The notes under the pieces were generated by a model, which was given only the letters and a program-made list of their open reading frames with translations, had not been told where the DNA came from and ran no database searches. From Acetilactobacillus jinshanensis (lineage in GTDB: Bacteria > Bacillota > Bacilli > Lactobacillales > Lactobacillaceae), in contig NZ_CP034726.1 of assembly GCF_004359375.1 (NCBI RefSeq), positions 868,001 through 932,000 of the forward strand: 64,000 nt of DNA, in the 5' to 3' direction. The position numbers were made by a program, and so were the translations under genes. Below are positions 43,039-52,587 of this stretch, in pieces (the stretch's first letter is position 1; the number at the start of each line of letters is the position of its first letter).

Positions 43039-43965
43039 ATGGATAAACAGGCTACCGCAAGTAAGAAACAAACTAAATCTACTAAGCCGACCAAGATTGT
43101 TGCTTCGAATGCTCAGGTCATCTGGGATGAATTCAAGACCAATAAAGCAGCACTATGGTCGGCCGGATTTATCATCGCATTAATTGCATTCGTTATCATT
43201 GCATCGTTCTTTATCAACGTACCAAATATGATGCAGACTCATATCATGGGTTACTATGCTCGACCGTTTTCGCAAGGTTACCTATTTGGTGCCGATTCAG
43301 CCGGCCGTTCGATTGCCGGTCAAATGATCGTTGGTTCTCGTAATTCCATCGGAATTGCGATCGGCTTAACCGTAATTTCCTCAACCTTTGGGATTGTCTG
43401 GGGCTTAATCTCCGGATACTACGGAGGCTTCGTTGATTTGGTAATGCAACGTATGTATGATTTCTTCATGATTATTCCGATGATGATGTTCATCATTGTA
43501 TTAGTTACTATCATTCATAACTACAATGCCATTACTTTGACTTTAATCATGTCACTATTCTATTGGATGGGTACTTCACGTTTGATTCGTTCTGAAACAC
43601 TTGCTGAATCCAACAAGGATTATGTCTTAGCCGCACGGATGGCTGGTTGTAGTGATTTCCATATCATCTTTAGTGAAGTTATGCCAAATATTTCTTCATT
43701 GATCATCGTTGATACTACATTGTCATTCGCATCAAACATTGGTGTTGAAACTGGACTATCTTACTTAGGCTTTGGTCTACCAGATGGTACCCCGTCATTA
43801 GGTACTTTAATCGCCAACGCCCAAGATCCAACCAACATTACCCAGTACTGGTGGACTTGGTTACCAGCCGCATTAGAAATCATTATCTTATGCCTGGCAA
43901 TCAGTTACGTTGGTCAAGTCTTACGTCGTTCAGTCAATGCTCAGCAGCGTCGTGGCAACCGTTAA
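43039..43965 (+). CDS. oppC: Oligopeptide ABC transporter permease OppC
   Basis: 308 residues; a Lys/Thr-rich N-terminal tail, then six hydrophobic segments, GADSAGRSI near residue 92 and the EAA loop KDYVLAARMAGCSD. ATG behind AAGGAGTG, 13 bases after oppB. Confidence 0.93.
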   Translation: MDKQATASKKQTKSTKPTKIVASNAQVIWDEFKTNKAALWSAGFIIALIAFVIIASFFINVPNMMQTHIMGYYARPFSQGYLFGADSAGRSIAGQMIVGSRNSIGIAIGLTVISSTFGIVWGLISGYYGGFVDLVMQRMYDFFMIIPMMMFIIVLVTIIHNYNAITLTLIMSLFYWMGTSRLIRSETLAESNKDYVLAARMAGCSDFHIIFSEVMPNISSLIIVDTTLSFASNIGVETGLSYLGFGLPDGTPSLGTLIANAQDPTNITQYWWTWLPAALEIIILCLAISYVGQVLRRSVNAQQRRGNR

Positions 43966-44079
43966 ATTTAGTTAGTTGTTTTTAATTAATATTTAATCTC
44001 ATTTTTTTAGAGGTGAAGGTTAACTATAAGTAATTTAGTGTTTTAAATTGTTTATTTAATCACAGGAGGTAAACAATCA

Positions 44080-45870
44080 ATGTTTGGGAGAAAATCTAAA
44101 AAGTGGGTAGTACTAAGTATTGCTGCTCTCTCTGCAATGGGCTTAGCTGCCTGTTCAAAAGGTGCCAACGGTAATAAGCCGGTACACATGTCAGAAAGTT
44201 ATAGTTCTTCTAAACCAGCTACTAAGGCCGGTAACAAGAGTACGTTAAAAGTTGCTGAAATTAATGATGCACCATTCGCTGGGATTCCGTATCCATCATT
44301 ACAGAGTAACGGTGAAGATAGTGATGTTTATTCACCCGGTGGTGAAGGTGGTTTGTTCAACCAGAACAAGAACTACGAAATCACCAAAGGCGGTTTAGCT
44401 AACTTAAAGTTAAATAAAAAGAATAACACCGCAACCATTACTTTACGTAAGGGTGCCAAATGGTCTAACGGGATGAAAGTTACCGCTAAGGATGTTGAAT
44501 ATCCATACGAAATCATTGCCAACAAGAACAGTAAGTCTCAGCAGTACACCACTGATATGAACGACATCAATGGTATGAAGGCTTACCATGCTGGTAAAGC
44601 AAGCAAGATTTCTGGGATTACCTTCCCAGATGGTCCTAAGGGCCGTGTTACCGTAATTCACTACAATCACTTAACACCTGCCTTAAAGTACAATGGTAAC
44701 GACTTCATGTGGGGTGCCGTTGAACCTTACGAATACATGAAGAACGTACCGATCAGTAAGTTAATGTCAGCTCCTCAGGTTCGTAAGCACCCAATCTTCA
44801 CTGGTCCTTACAAGTTAAAGAAGCAGGTCTCCGGTGAATCAACTAGCTGGGTACCTAACAAACACTACTGGGGTCCAAAGCCAAAGATTAAGCATATCAA
44901 TATCCAGGTCGTATCCACCGATAACTTCACTGAAGCTATGAAGACTAAGAAGTACGACTTCGTATTTGGTGCACCATCTACTCAGTACCCACGTGTTAAG
45001 ACCTTAAAGGACTACTCTGATGTCGCTCACCCAGGCTTAGAATTCAGTTACTTTGGCTTCAACGTTGGTCATGCTACTAAGTCTGGTAAGCAAGTCATGG
45101 GTAAGCACATGAAGATGGATAACCAGAACTTACGTCGTGCAATGCTTTATGCCGTTAACTTGAACGAATTAGCCAAGAAGTTTGGTCATGGCATTGATTA
45201 CCGTGCCAATACCTTGATTCCACCTGTATTCAAGCAGTACCACAGTTCTTACAAGTCTACTCCTGGATTTAACTACAACATGAGCAAAGCTAAGAGTTTA
45301 TTGAAGGCTGCTGGTTACAAGAAACGTCATGGCAGTAAGTACGTATCCCAGCCAAACGGTAAGAAGCTAGTTGTTCACTTAGGTGCAATGTCCGGTTCCG
45401 CAACTGCTGATGCTCAGTACCAGTACATGATGCAGCAGTGGCGTAAGTTAGGCATTGATGCTAAGTACACGAATGGTAAGCCGATCGAAATAAACAGCTT
45501 CTACTCCAACTTAGAAAAGCCTAAGCAGTCCAGCATGGATGTATTCTTAGGTGCATTCAGTACTAACTCCGAACCAACACCAACTGATTTCTTCGGTATT
45601 GAATCCCCATTCAACATGGGCCACTTCGCTTCCAAAGAAAATACTAAGTTACTTAACGAAATGAACAGTAAGAAGTCATTCAACTTGAAGTACCGTGTCA
45701 AGATCTTCAAGAAGTGGCAGAAGTACATGAACAAAGTTGCCGCATATGGCCCAGATACATTCAGCTTAGACTGGTCACCAGTTAACCACCGTGTAACTGG
45801 CTTCAGTTACTCACCAGCTGATAATAACTTCTGGGGCAAGTTAGGTTTGAACTCATCAAGCTTAAAGTAA
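44080..45870 (+). CDS. oppA: Oligopeptide-binding lipoprotein OppA
   Basis: 596 residues of the SBP_bac_5 family. Lipoprotein signal with lipobox LAAC (Cys25), so it is anchored outside the membrane to deliver peptides to OppBC. A Ser/Lys-rich linker follows, and NLRRAMLYAVN is the typical central motif. ATG behind AGGAGG, 114 bases after oppC; the larger gap may allow a separate promoter to make OppA in excess. Strong codon bias suggests high expression. Terminator at 45907. Confidence 0.93.
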   Translation: MFGRKSKKWVVLSIAALSAMGLAACSKGANGNKPVHMSESYSSSKPATKAGNKSTLKVAEINDAPFAGIPYPSLQSNGEDSDVYSPGGEGGLFNQNKNYEITKGGLANLKLNKKNNTATITLRKGAKWSNGMKVTAKDVEYPYEIIANKNSKSQQYTTDMNDINGMKAYHAGKASKISGITFPDGPKGRVTVIHYNHLTPALKYNGNDFMWGAVEPYEYMKNVPISKLMSAPQVRKHPIFTGPYKLKKQVSGESTSWVPNKHYWGPKPKIKHINIQVVSTDNFTEAMKTKKYDFVFGAPSTQYPRVKTLKDYSDVAHPGLEFSYFGFNVGHATKSGKQVMGKHMKMDNQNLRRAMLYAVNLNELAKKFGHGIDYRANTLIPPVFKQYHSSYKSTPGFNYNMSKAKSLLKAAGYKKRHGSKYVSQPNGKKLVVHLGAMSGSATADAQYQYMMQQWRKLGIDAKYTNGKPIEINSFYSNLEKPKQSSMDVFLGAFSTNSEPTPTDFFGIESPFNMGHFASKENTKLLNEMNSKKSFNLKYRVKIFKKWQKYMNKVAAYGPDTFSLDWSPVNHRVTGFSYSPADNNFWGKLGLNSSSLK

Positions 45871-45906
45871 AACTTTAGCTCTAACCCATTTATCATTCAT
45901 TCCATA

Positions 45907-45939
45907 AAAGGTTCACGGATTAATTCCGTGGGCCTTTTT
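45907..45939 (+). terminator. Terminator of oppDFBCA
   Basis: AAAGG..CACGG pairs with CCGTG..CCTTT, followed by TTTT. Confidence 0.85.
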
Positions 45940-46070
45940 ATTTGGCTGAATTTATTGATTAACGAATTTTAATCTAATTATGGATATGCTAAAGTATATA
46001 TAACGTATATCTAATAACATTAAGTAAGTAAATTATTTAAATTGTTTCTATTTATTAGGAGTGATTAAAA

Positions 46071-46943
46071 GTGTTAATTGATAAACACTGGATTGCTCAG
46101 TTGCCGATTAAAAACATTAAATTCGTGACGCCCGTTTCAGGTGGTTTTATGAACGCTGCTTACTGCTTACAGACAGATGATCACCAAAAGTACTTTATGA
46201 AGATGCAACCTGGGAAAGGCAAACGATTTTTCCAATACGAAGTCGATGGCCTGAAATTAGTTAGTCAAGCGGCTACGGTACCGAAACTGGTTACTTACGG
46301 TCAGGTCGGATCAGATGGCTATCTGATCCTAAAGTGGCAGAAATTTATGAAGTTCGATCAAGGTAATCAATATGAATTAGGCAAAATGGTTGCTAAAATG
46401 CATCAGATTCATGCCAAACGATTCGGCTTTAACTATGGCTTTCATTTGGGTGATATTCCGAAAGACAACCATTGGCAGACCAGCTGGAGCACGTTTTACG
46501 TTAAACAACGTCTGGATCCTAGTGTTAAATATTTAAAGCAACACGGTGGCTGGAGCGATTTTCGTGAAAGACACTATCGTAAGATGCGGCAAGCCTTTAT
46601 TGATTACTATGCAGATCCTAAGAACAAGGTCATACCAAGTCTTCTGCATGGTGACCTGTGGTCCGGGAATTGTGAATTTACAACCGATGGGAAACCGATG
46701 CTGATCGATCCCAACGTGATCTTTGGTGATCGTGAATTGGATTTATCGCTGACCAAGATGCCAAGTTCTTACGGTAACTTTAATGCTGAATTCTACAGGG
46801 GCTACAACAATGTTTACCCAAGCAAACCGGGCTTTGAACATCGGATGTGGTGGTATCAATTTAATTACGTCCTGAATGATGCCATCACGTTTAATAACGT
46901 TGGTAAAAAGTCCGGCATTGATCAGCTCCTAGCTAAATTTTAG
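46071..46943 (+). CDS. Fructosamine kinase family protein
   Basis: 290 residues from GTG 46071 behind AGGAGTGA. A kinase fold related to aminoglycoside phosphotransferases: GGFMNAAY glycine-rich loop, catalytic LLHGDLWSGN (Asp near 196), and LIDPNVIFGDRELDL with the metal-binding Asp. Members phosphorylate glycated amines so that they can be broken down (deglycation) or used as a carbon source. Single gene. Confidence 0.85.
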   Translation: MLIDKHWIAQLPIKNIKFVTPVSGGFMNAAYCLQTDDHQKYFMKMQPGKGKRFFQYEVDGLKLVSQAATVPKLVTYGQVGSDGYLILKWQKFMKFDQGNQYELGKMVAKMHQIHAKRFGFNYGFHLGDIPKDNHWQTSWSTFYVKQRLDPSVKYLKQHGGWSDFRERHYRKMRQAFIDYYADPKNKVIPSLLHGDLWSGNCEFTTDGKPMLIDPNVIFGDRELDLSLTKMPSSYGNFNAEFYRGYNNVYPSKPGFEHRMWWYQFNYVLNDAITFNNVGKKSGIDQLLAKF

Positions 46944-47059
46944 ATAAATAATAAATAATTAATTATAAATTATCGAAGCTCGAACGACCTGATGATTAAA
47001 AGGGCCGATCAATCATGTTATTATATTAGTGAACACTGAATTAAAATAAGGTGATTAAT

Positions 47060-47236
47060 ATGATGAAGAAATACTTTACAACTAAAGCAAAGGCTCAGGC
47101 TTACTTAGAACGCTACGTTAGTGAATTTACGATGGAAGACTTACGAACCATGAAGGCTAGTACGGTCATCAACTTAGCTAACGCTGATAAGCAGGCTACC
47201 CTTGAAGCCGAAAAAGATCCATACTTTGAACAGTGA
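47060..47236 (+). CDS. Hypothetical small protein
   Basis: 58 residues from ATG 47060 behind AAGGTGA. Helical and charged (AKAQAYLERYVSEFTMEDLR). No family recognised; terminator follows at 47259. Confidence 0.6.
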   Translation: MMKKYFTTKAKAQAYLERYVSEFTMEDLRTMKASTVINLANADKQATLEAEKDPYFEQ

Positions 47237-47258
47237 ATTTAATTAATTAATTACTGAT

Positions 47259-47290
47259 CGGGTTACGTCAATTGGCGTAGCTCTTTTTTA
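47259..47290 (+). terminator. Terminator
   Basis: GGTTACG pairs imperfectly with CGTAGCTC around TCAATTGG, followed by TTTTTT. Confidence 0.6.
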
Positions 47291-47300
47291 TTCTCATAAG

Positions 47301-47314
47301 TGTAAACGCTTACA
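47301..47314 (+). promoter_or_regulatory. cre site (CcpA operator)
   Basis: TGTAAACGCTTACA is a perfect match to the catabolite-responsive-element consensus and is palindromic. It lies 54 bases before the lactonase gene, so carbon-catabolite control of that gene is likely. Confidence 0.8.
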
Positions 47315-47367
47315 TAATTTAGGATCGTATGTTATGTTCAAAGCGTAGATATAGAGGAGCGATTCTA

Positions 47368-48444
47368 ATGATCGAAAAATTTTTAATCGGAACTTATTCG
47401 TTTGACTTAAAACCGAGTCATGGGATTTATGAATTAGAACTGAATGATGATACTAAACGTTTACAGAACCTACGTTTTGTGGCTGCCGCTGGTAACCCGA
47501 CGTACTTAGCTTTATCCAAGAAGAACCGGCTTTACGCCATTGATAAAGTCTGGGATCATAACTGGGGTGAAGAAGACGCTAAGTTACGTGGTGGCATTGC
47601 CGTCTTAGACAACAGTTCACGTCCAGCAATGGCCCTTAGTTATAATTTGAACCCAGGTACTTCACCGGCATACGTCGACATTGACGAAAAGGATCAGATG
47701 GCTTTTACCGCTAATTATCATACCGGTGTCGTAATCGTCTATAAGATCCAGGCCGACGGTTCACTGAAGGAAACCGACCGTGTTCAGGATAAGGGTCACA
47801 CCGGTCCGCGTCCTGAACAGCAGGACGGTGCTCACCCGCACTTTGCTGACTTAACGCCTGACCGTCGTTTAGTCGTCGTTGATTTAGGTCAGGACCGGTT
47901 GTACTTATACGACTTAAGTGACGCTGGTAAATTAACACCCGTTAGCCATTTCCAGTTCAAACCAGGCTTCGGTCCTCGACACATCGTCTTTGATCCGAAA
48001 AAGGGCGTTGCTTACGTTTCTGCCGAACTTAGCAGTAACGTTGCCGTCATGAATTATGATCAGCAGGCCGGCAAATTTACCCTTAAACAGGTGATTTCGA
48101 CAATTCCTGATACCTGGACTAAGCACAACGGTGCTGCCGCCATTCGAATGTCTAACGACCGAAAATACATTTACATTTCCAATCGTGGTTACAACACGAT
48201 CGCCGTCTTTAAGTCGGATCCAAGTGGCAAGTTAACCTTGATCCAGCAAGCTCCGGTTGCCGGCGATTTTCCACGGGACTTCAACTTCAATCATGATCAG
48301 AGTATGATGATCGTTCTTAATCAGAATACTAACAACGCCACTTTGTACACACGGGATTCAATGACCGGTAAATTAAAGATGGTCCAGAAGGATTTCCGCG
48401 TTCCGGAAGGCGTCTGTGTTTGTCCAGAAAAGATTATCAAATAA
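47368..48444 (+). CDS. Lactonase family beta-propeller protein (6-phosphogluconolactonase-like)
   Basis: 358 residues from ATG 47368 behind GAGGAG. Seven-bladed propeller pattern: FLIGTYSFDLKPSHGIYE, QDGAHPHFADLTPDRRLVVVDLG, FGPRHIVFDP, YIYISNRGYNTIAVF, and GDFPRDFNF. Members hydrolyse 6-phosphogluconolactone in the pentose phosphate pathway, which heterofermentative lactobacilli use as their main route. A cre site upstream agrees with a carbon-metabolism role. Confidence 0.85.
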   Translation: MIEKFLIGTYSFDLKPSHGIYELELNDDTKRLQNLRFVAAAGNPTYLALSKKNRLYAIDKVWDHNWGEEDAKLRGGIAVLDNSSRPAMALSYNLNPGTSPAYVDIDEKDQMAFTANYHTGVVIVYKIQADGSLKETDRVQDKGHTGPRPEQQDGAHPHFADLTPDRRLVVVDLGQDRLYLYDLSDAGKLTPVSHFQFKPGFGPRHIVFDPKKGVAYVSAELSSNVAVMNYDQQAGKFTLKQVISTIPDTWTKHNGAAAIRMSNDRKYIYISNRGYNTIAVFKSDPSGKLTLIQQAPVAGDFPRDFNFNHDQSMMIVLNQNTNNATLYTRDSMTGKLKMVQKDFRVPEGVCVCPEKIIK

Positions 48445-48544
48445 ATTTGATTTTATGTTGATATTATCTTGATGTCATCATAAATCAGCACTATAATTGT
48501 TTATGAACTTAGAAATAACTAATTATAAGTAAGTAATAAAATGA

Positions 48545-48782
48545 TTAAAACCAGATAGTAGTTAAAGGGAACTTGCTTTAGCGAGCGCCACTAAAACCGA
48601 TGCGAAGGGCGTAACAAGCCTTTAACGAAGTTGCACTGGCTAGATCAATGGTTAGTGGAAGCTAATCGTCCGTCAATCGCGTTATGAATTAATTAAGAAA
48701 TTACGGTGCAACACGCACAATAAAAGGTGGAACCGCGGCGAAAGTCGTCCTTTGATTAAATTCAAAGGACGGCTTTTTTCGT
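48545..48782 (+). promoter_or_regulatory. T-box riboswitch 1, cysteine specifier
   Basis: Stem I is closed by CCAG/CTGG and GTTAAAGG/CCTTTAAC. Its internal loop has AGTA on one side and GAAGTTGCA on the other, where GAA is the loop-E partner and TGC (48632-48634) plus A sits in the specifier position: a Cys codon. The T-box proper AAAGGTGGAACCGCGG (48723-48738) has TGGA, whose A fits the U73 discriminator of tRNA-Cys. The terminator GTCGTCCTTTG/CAAAGGACGGC with TTTTTT ends at 48779. Uncharged tRNA-Cys should switch on the ABC transporter downstream. Confidence 0.88.
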
Positions 48783-48805
48783 TCTATGGGTTTCTTAATT
48801 AATTC

Positions 48806-48960
48806 AAAATGTTTTGGTTCGGCAACGTTAGTGAACGCTAACGGTTCGGTCGATCTCGTTATCGATCCAATCAAGTTACCGGTGTGCCTAGCACACAATT
48901 AAGGTGGGACCGCGGTTTATATGATCGTCCTTTGAATTAAATTTCAAAGGGCGTTTTTTC
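48806..48960 (+). promoter_or_regulatory. T-box 2, truncated (no Stem I)
   Basis: A second T-box AAGGTGGGACCGCGG (48901-48915) and terminator CGTCCTTTG/CAAAGGGCG with TTTTTT follow the first. The hairpin CGTTAG/CTAACG and the GTGTGC/GCACAC stem resemble the second half of T-box 1, so it looks like a partial tandem duplication. Only about 40 bases separate it from terminator 1, too few for a Stem I, so there is no specifier of its own. Its bulge is TGGG, not TGGA. Confidence 0.8.
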
Positions 48961-49063
48961 TTTAGTTGATTAAAGGAGTTGAGGTAACTGATCAGCGAGT
49001 TCTGATGGTATCGTGATGTTTAACTTAGACAAATATTTTTAAGCAAAAGAGAGATGAAAAATA

Positions 49064-50098
49064 ATGAAAATTAAGAAAGCAATCGTACTTTTATTAAGTA
49101 GTTTAACGGTCGTTGGTTTGTTAAGTGGCTGTGCTAGCCATGCCGCAAAAGAACCTGGCTATCGATATGGAACCGTGGTGGCTCCGGCTAAAGACGGTTC
49201 AATCTGTAACGCCCCAAATTATATCGCTGACAAAGAGGGCTTCTTCAAAAAGAACGGCTTGAAACCGGATCTGCGAGCCAGTCCCAAGGACATTAGCGTC
49301 TTAGAAGCAGGTTTTGCCAGTGGCAAGTACGACGTTAATAACGGGGACTTTCAATACTTACCCGCAATTCAAAACGGGGCACCGATTAAAGCCGTTGCCG
49401 GTCTTCATCAAGGTTGTGTAAAGGTTCTGGTTCCTAAGAACTCCAAGATTCACAGTGTTAAGCAGTTGAAGAATAAAAACATCGGGGTTCCAGCACCCGG
49501 CTCGACACCGATGTTCGTCACTTCAATGGCTTTGGAACACTCGGGAGTTAGTCCTAAGAACGGTGTTAAGTGGCGGAGCTACCCGAATAATTTATTAGGC
49601 AAAGCTGCCCAGAAGGGTCAAGTTCAAGCCATCGGCGTCGTTGACCCGTTTGCGTCTCAATATCAACACGAGGACGGTTTTCGGGTCTTAGTTAATAACA
49701 ATAATCGTTATGGTAATAATCACATGGCCAAGATGGGCATGCGGAAACACGGCTCATGCTGCTATTTGTATCTATCTAGCCGTTTGATCCGTAAAGATCC
49801 GGCTAAGGCCCGTGCAATCGTTCGTTCTTATCATGAAGCCGCTAACTGGATCAACCGGCACCCGAAGAAGACTGCTGAGATTGAATTAAAGGATCATTTC
49901 GTTTCACGTACGAAATATACCAACATGAAACACCTGACCAACATTTTGAGCAGTGAAAAATTTCACTTCAGCGCTAATCATGGCAAGGCTGATTTTAAGA
50001 ATTACATCGTTCAGTTAAAGCGTGCTGGTTACTTGAAGAAAGATACCAACGTTAACCAGTTATTAAAGTATGCTTATTGGAATTCAGAATCGAAATAA
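49064..50098 (+). CDS. ABC transporter substrate-binding lipoprotein (NMT1/SsuA-like)
   Basis: 344 residues. Lipobox LLSGC (Cys23). The body resembles the NMT1/SsuA/TauA group of binding proteins: APNYIADKEGFFKKNGL, EAGFASGKYDVNNGD and KNKNIGVPAPGSTPM. First gene of an SBP-permease-ATPase operon behind a cysteine T-box, so the likely substrate is a cysteine source such as a sulfonate or another organosulfur compound. The exact substrate is unknown. Confidence 0.88.
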   Translation: MKIKKAIVLLLSSLTVVGLLSGCASHAAKEPGYRYGTVVAPAKDGSICNAPNYIADKEGFFKKNGLKPDLRASPKDISVLEAGFASGKYDVNNGDFQYLPAIQNGAPIKAVAGLHQGCVKVLVPKNSKIHSVKQLKNKNIGVPAPGSTPMFVTSMALEHSGVSPKNGVKWRSYPNNLLGKAAQKGQVQAIGVVDPFASQYQHEDGFRVLVNNNNRYGNNHMAKMGMRKHGSCCYLYLSSRLIRKDPAKARAIVRSYHEAANWINRHPKKTAEIELKDHFVSRTKYTNMKHLTNILSSEKFHFSANHGKADFKNYIVQLKRAGYLKKDTNVNQLLKYAYWNSESK

Positions 50099-50115
50099 GT
50101 TGGGGATGAACAAGT

Positions 50116-51120
50116 TTGAATCGAATTGAAAAGCAGCGTCGCCAGGATTATTTATTGAAACGTAAATACTGGCGAGGCTGGAAACCAACGTGGAATATCG
50201 TTAACATTGCTGTTTTGATAATTGCAATTTTAGAGAATCGCTTCGTAAAGACGACAGAACCCGTCAACAATACGGCATACCAATGGTTCTTGTGGATTTA
50301 TCTAATTTATTTATTAATTGTTTACGGTTTCGGTGCTTTCAAGCGTAGTCATATCCATTTACATTACTATGCTGGTCATTTTGCACCGTTAAACACCGTT
50401 TTAGGTATCGTTTTGATTTTCCAGGATTTGGTGACTGAAAAACTTCAGTTATTACACTTACCGTTCTTCGTAAGTTTTGCTCAGATCCTGGATCAGATGC
50501 GGGCTGACGTCCAAATCCTGTGGGAATCAACGTTATCATCATTCGGTCTCTGGCTGATCAGTTTCGTGGTCGGCACGTTACTAGGCGTATTCCTTGGGAT
50601 CATGATGGGTCACTATAAACGGTTTAACTATTGGGCCTTTCCGTTTCTAAAGGTTATCGGCATTATTCCACCCGTTGCCTTAATGCCAATTGTATTAGTT
50701 GTATTTCCAACTAATTATCTAGCCGAGATCTTTCTGATTGTATTCGCGGTTTGGTTCCCGGTTGCTTTCATGACGATTAACGGTGTTCAGGGGATTTCAT
50801 CCCATTACTTTGAATCCGCTAAGACGTTGGGCTTTAGTGAAGGCCAGATTATTCGGAAAGTCATTATCCCGGGATCGATGCCAAGTATCTTTAACGGGAT
50901 GTACACTTCGATGGGCCTGTCGTTTACGATGTTAGTCATCTCTGAAATGATGGGCGCCAAGATCGGCTTAGGCTGGTACATTAACTACGCCAAAAGCGTT
51001 GGTAACTATCCGCAGGTCTATGCCGCAATCGTGATCATGGCGATTCTGTTCTCGGTGATTTTTGCGTTAGTCAACAAGCTTCATGATCGGGTCTTATCAT
51101 GGAACGATTCGAATGAATAG
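50116..51120 (+). CDS. ABC transporter permease (SsuC/TauC-like)
   Basis: 334 residues from TTG 50116 behind GGGGATG. An unusual N-terminal extension with two hydrophobic segments (about 30-85) precedes the standard permease domain with EAA loop HYFESAKTLGFSEGQII. It follows the binding protein by 17 bases. Confidence 0.88.
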   Translation: MNRIEKQRRQDYLLKRKYWRGWKPTWNIVNIAVLIIAILENRFVKTTEPVNNTAYQWFLWIYLIYLLIVYGFGAFKRSHIHLHYYAGHFAPLNTVLGIVLIFQDLVTEKLQLLHLPFFVSFAQILDQMRADVQILWESTLSSFGLWLISFVVGTLLGVFLGIMMGHYKRFNYWAFPFLKVIGIIPPVALMPIVLVVFPTNYLAEIFLIVFAVWFPVAFMTINGVQGISSHYFESAKTLGFSEGQIIRKVIIPGSMPSIFNGMYTSMGLSFTMLVISEMMGAKIGLGWYINYAKSVGNYPQVYAAIVIMAILFSVIFALVNKLHDRVLSWNDSNE

Positions 51121-51130
51121 GAGTCCTAAT

Positions 51131-51874
51131 ATGTCATTATTATCGCTTAAAAACGTTTCTCAGCAGTTCGTTGATAACCAGGGCCGACTGGTTCACGCTT
51201 TAAAGGACATTAACTTAGACGTTAATCCTGGTGAGTTAGTCGCAATTATCGGACCTTCCGGATGTGGTAAGACTACCATGCTTCGAATTATTTCCGGATT
51301 AGCGAAGCCTAAGACTGGACGAGTAGTTCTAAAGGATCACGAAGTCACTAAGCCTGGTGTTCACATCGGTTACGTCTTCCAGCACGGCAGTTTATTTCCC
51401 TGGGAGACGATCAAACAGAACATTGGCTCCGGTTTAAAAGCGGTTCATGGTAATGATTATGATCGCTCGTTAGTTGACAAGTATTTACAGTTAATGGGCT
51501 TAAGTCGTTTCGCGAACGCTTATCCGCACCAAATATCTGGTGGGATGGCACAAAGAGCTGCATTAGCCCGTTCGATCATCATGAAACCCGAATTATTGTT
51601 ACTAGATGAACCAATGGGCGCCTTAGATGCCTTTACCCGAGCTGATATTCAAGGTGTGATTTACCGGATCTGGCATAAATCTAAGATGACCATGATTTTG
51701 GTTACCCATGATATTAACGAAGCGGTCTACCTTAGTAGCCGAATCGTGATCATGACGCCACGTCCCGGTCGGATCAAGGACGTCATTCAAAATAACTTGA
51801 AGTTCCCACGCGATCGAAACAGTGACGCGTTCTTCAAGATGAGTCGTCAGGTCCGGAATGAACTGAAGTTTTGA
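51131..51874 (+). CDS. ABC transporter ATPase (SsuB/TauB-like)
   Basis: 248 residues from ATG 51131 behind AGGAGT. Walker A GPSGCGKTT, Q-loop YVFQHGSLFPWE, signature ISGGMAQR, Walker B LLLDEPMGALD, and the H-loop VTHDINEA. It completes the importer under the cysteine T-box. Confidence 0.92.
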   Translation: MSLLSLKNVSQQFVDNQGRLVHALKDINLDVNPGELVAIIGPSGCGKTTMLRIISGLAKPKTGRVVLKDHEVTKPGVHIGYVFQHGSLFPWETIKQNIGSGLKAVHGNDYDRSLVDKYLQLMGLSRFANAYPHQISGGMAQRAALARSIIMKPELLLLDEPMGALDAFTRADIQGVIYRIWHKSKMTMILVTHDINEAVYLSSRIVIMTPRPGRIKDVIQNNLKFPRDRNSDAFFKMSRQVRNELKF

Positions 51875-51956
51875 TAATTTGAAAGTCGCCCCTGATTAAT
51901 TTACATGAATGTTTTATAATTAGACATGTAATTTGGAAATTATCGGAGGTATTACA

Positions 51957-52190
51957 ATGACCAGAACTTTTATGATTAAGAGTAAAGACGAATACAAGCC
52001 CGGCCAGACCGTAACAGTATGGAACAACATGCCAGATAAAAAGCTTCAGGAAAAGTATAAGATCGTGAAGTTATTGCACTATAACAAAGAAGACAGCATC
52101 GGTGAATTCAAGGTCGAACCCGTTGACGTCAGCAAGGATCCCGGTAATTTAACCGATGGTCATGGTCATCCAAGCAAGGGCTTACGTTAA
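51957..52190 (+). CDS. Hypothetical small protein
   Basis: 77 residues from ATG 51957 behind CGGAGG. Soluble, beta-rich (DEYKPGQTVTVWNNMPDKKL), with a Gly/His tail. A TATAAT-type -10 lies near 51915, so it has its own promoter. No family recognised. Confidence 0.7.
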   Translation: MTRTFMIKSKDEYKPGQTVTVWNNMPDKKLQEKYKIVKLLHYNKEDSIGEFKVEPVDVSKDPGNLTDGHGHPSKGLR

Positions 52191-52211
52191 TTAATCAAGT
52201 TAATAAGACAG

Positions 52212-52252
52212 AAAAAACGACGTTGCTTCAAAAAGAAGTAACGCCGTTTTTT
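52212..52252 (+). terminator. Terminator
   Basis: AAAAAACG.CGTT.CTTC pairs with GAAG.AACG.CGTTTTTT. Confidence 0.85.
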
Positions 52253-52409
52253 AGTGTTGTCGTAATTATATCGGAGCCTTGATAACCCCGACAGATTTAT
52301 TATATCAAGTTCAGGTCCTTAAAGTAAATAGCCAGAAAGGACATGAAGACTAAACACCCTGTTGAGTAGACAGTGGGTCTATCGTTAGAAATGGATGGGA
52401 GATGTGATT

Positions 52410-52559
52410 ATGTATGAATTACATGAAAACATTGAATTAGAACTTAAAAGCACTCCCGTTTACGTACCGCAAACGACTAGAATGCTCAACACCAAGCAGG
52501 TTCGTTTCTTAACCAGAAAGAGCTTTCCACTTGGCAAGCATAGTCATGTTGTCCTATAA
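52410..52559 (+). CDS. Small ORF in the leader of the second permease
   Basis: 49 residues from ATG 52410 behind GGGAGATG. Soluble, with a basic C-terminal half ending GKHSHVVL. It is followed by a terminator and then the permease, with no promoter between. Upstream bases 52260-52400 fold into several hairpins (CTTGATA/TATCAAG; GTCCTT/AAGGAC; ACCC..ACAGTGGGT). It may be a leader peptide or a small gene in its own right; no amino acid run points to one sensed residue. Confidence 0.5.
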   Translation: MYELHENIELELKSTPVYVPQTTRMLNTKQVRFLTRKSFPLGKHSHVVL

Positions 52560-52587
52560 AACAATCAAATATTTTATCTGAGGGAGG

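Noticed and set aside
48701-48898. 65-codon minus-strand frame
   Set aside because: Lies wholly in the tandem T-box and reflects its GC-rich hairpins.
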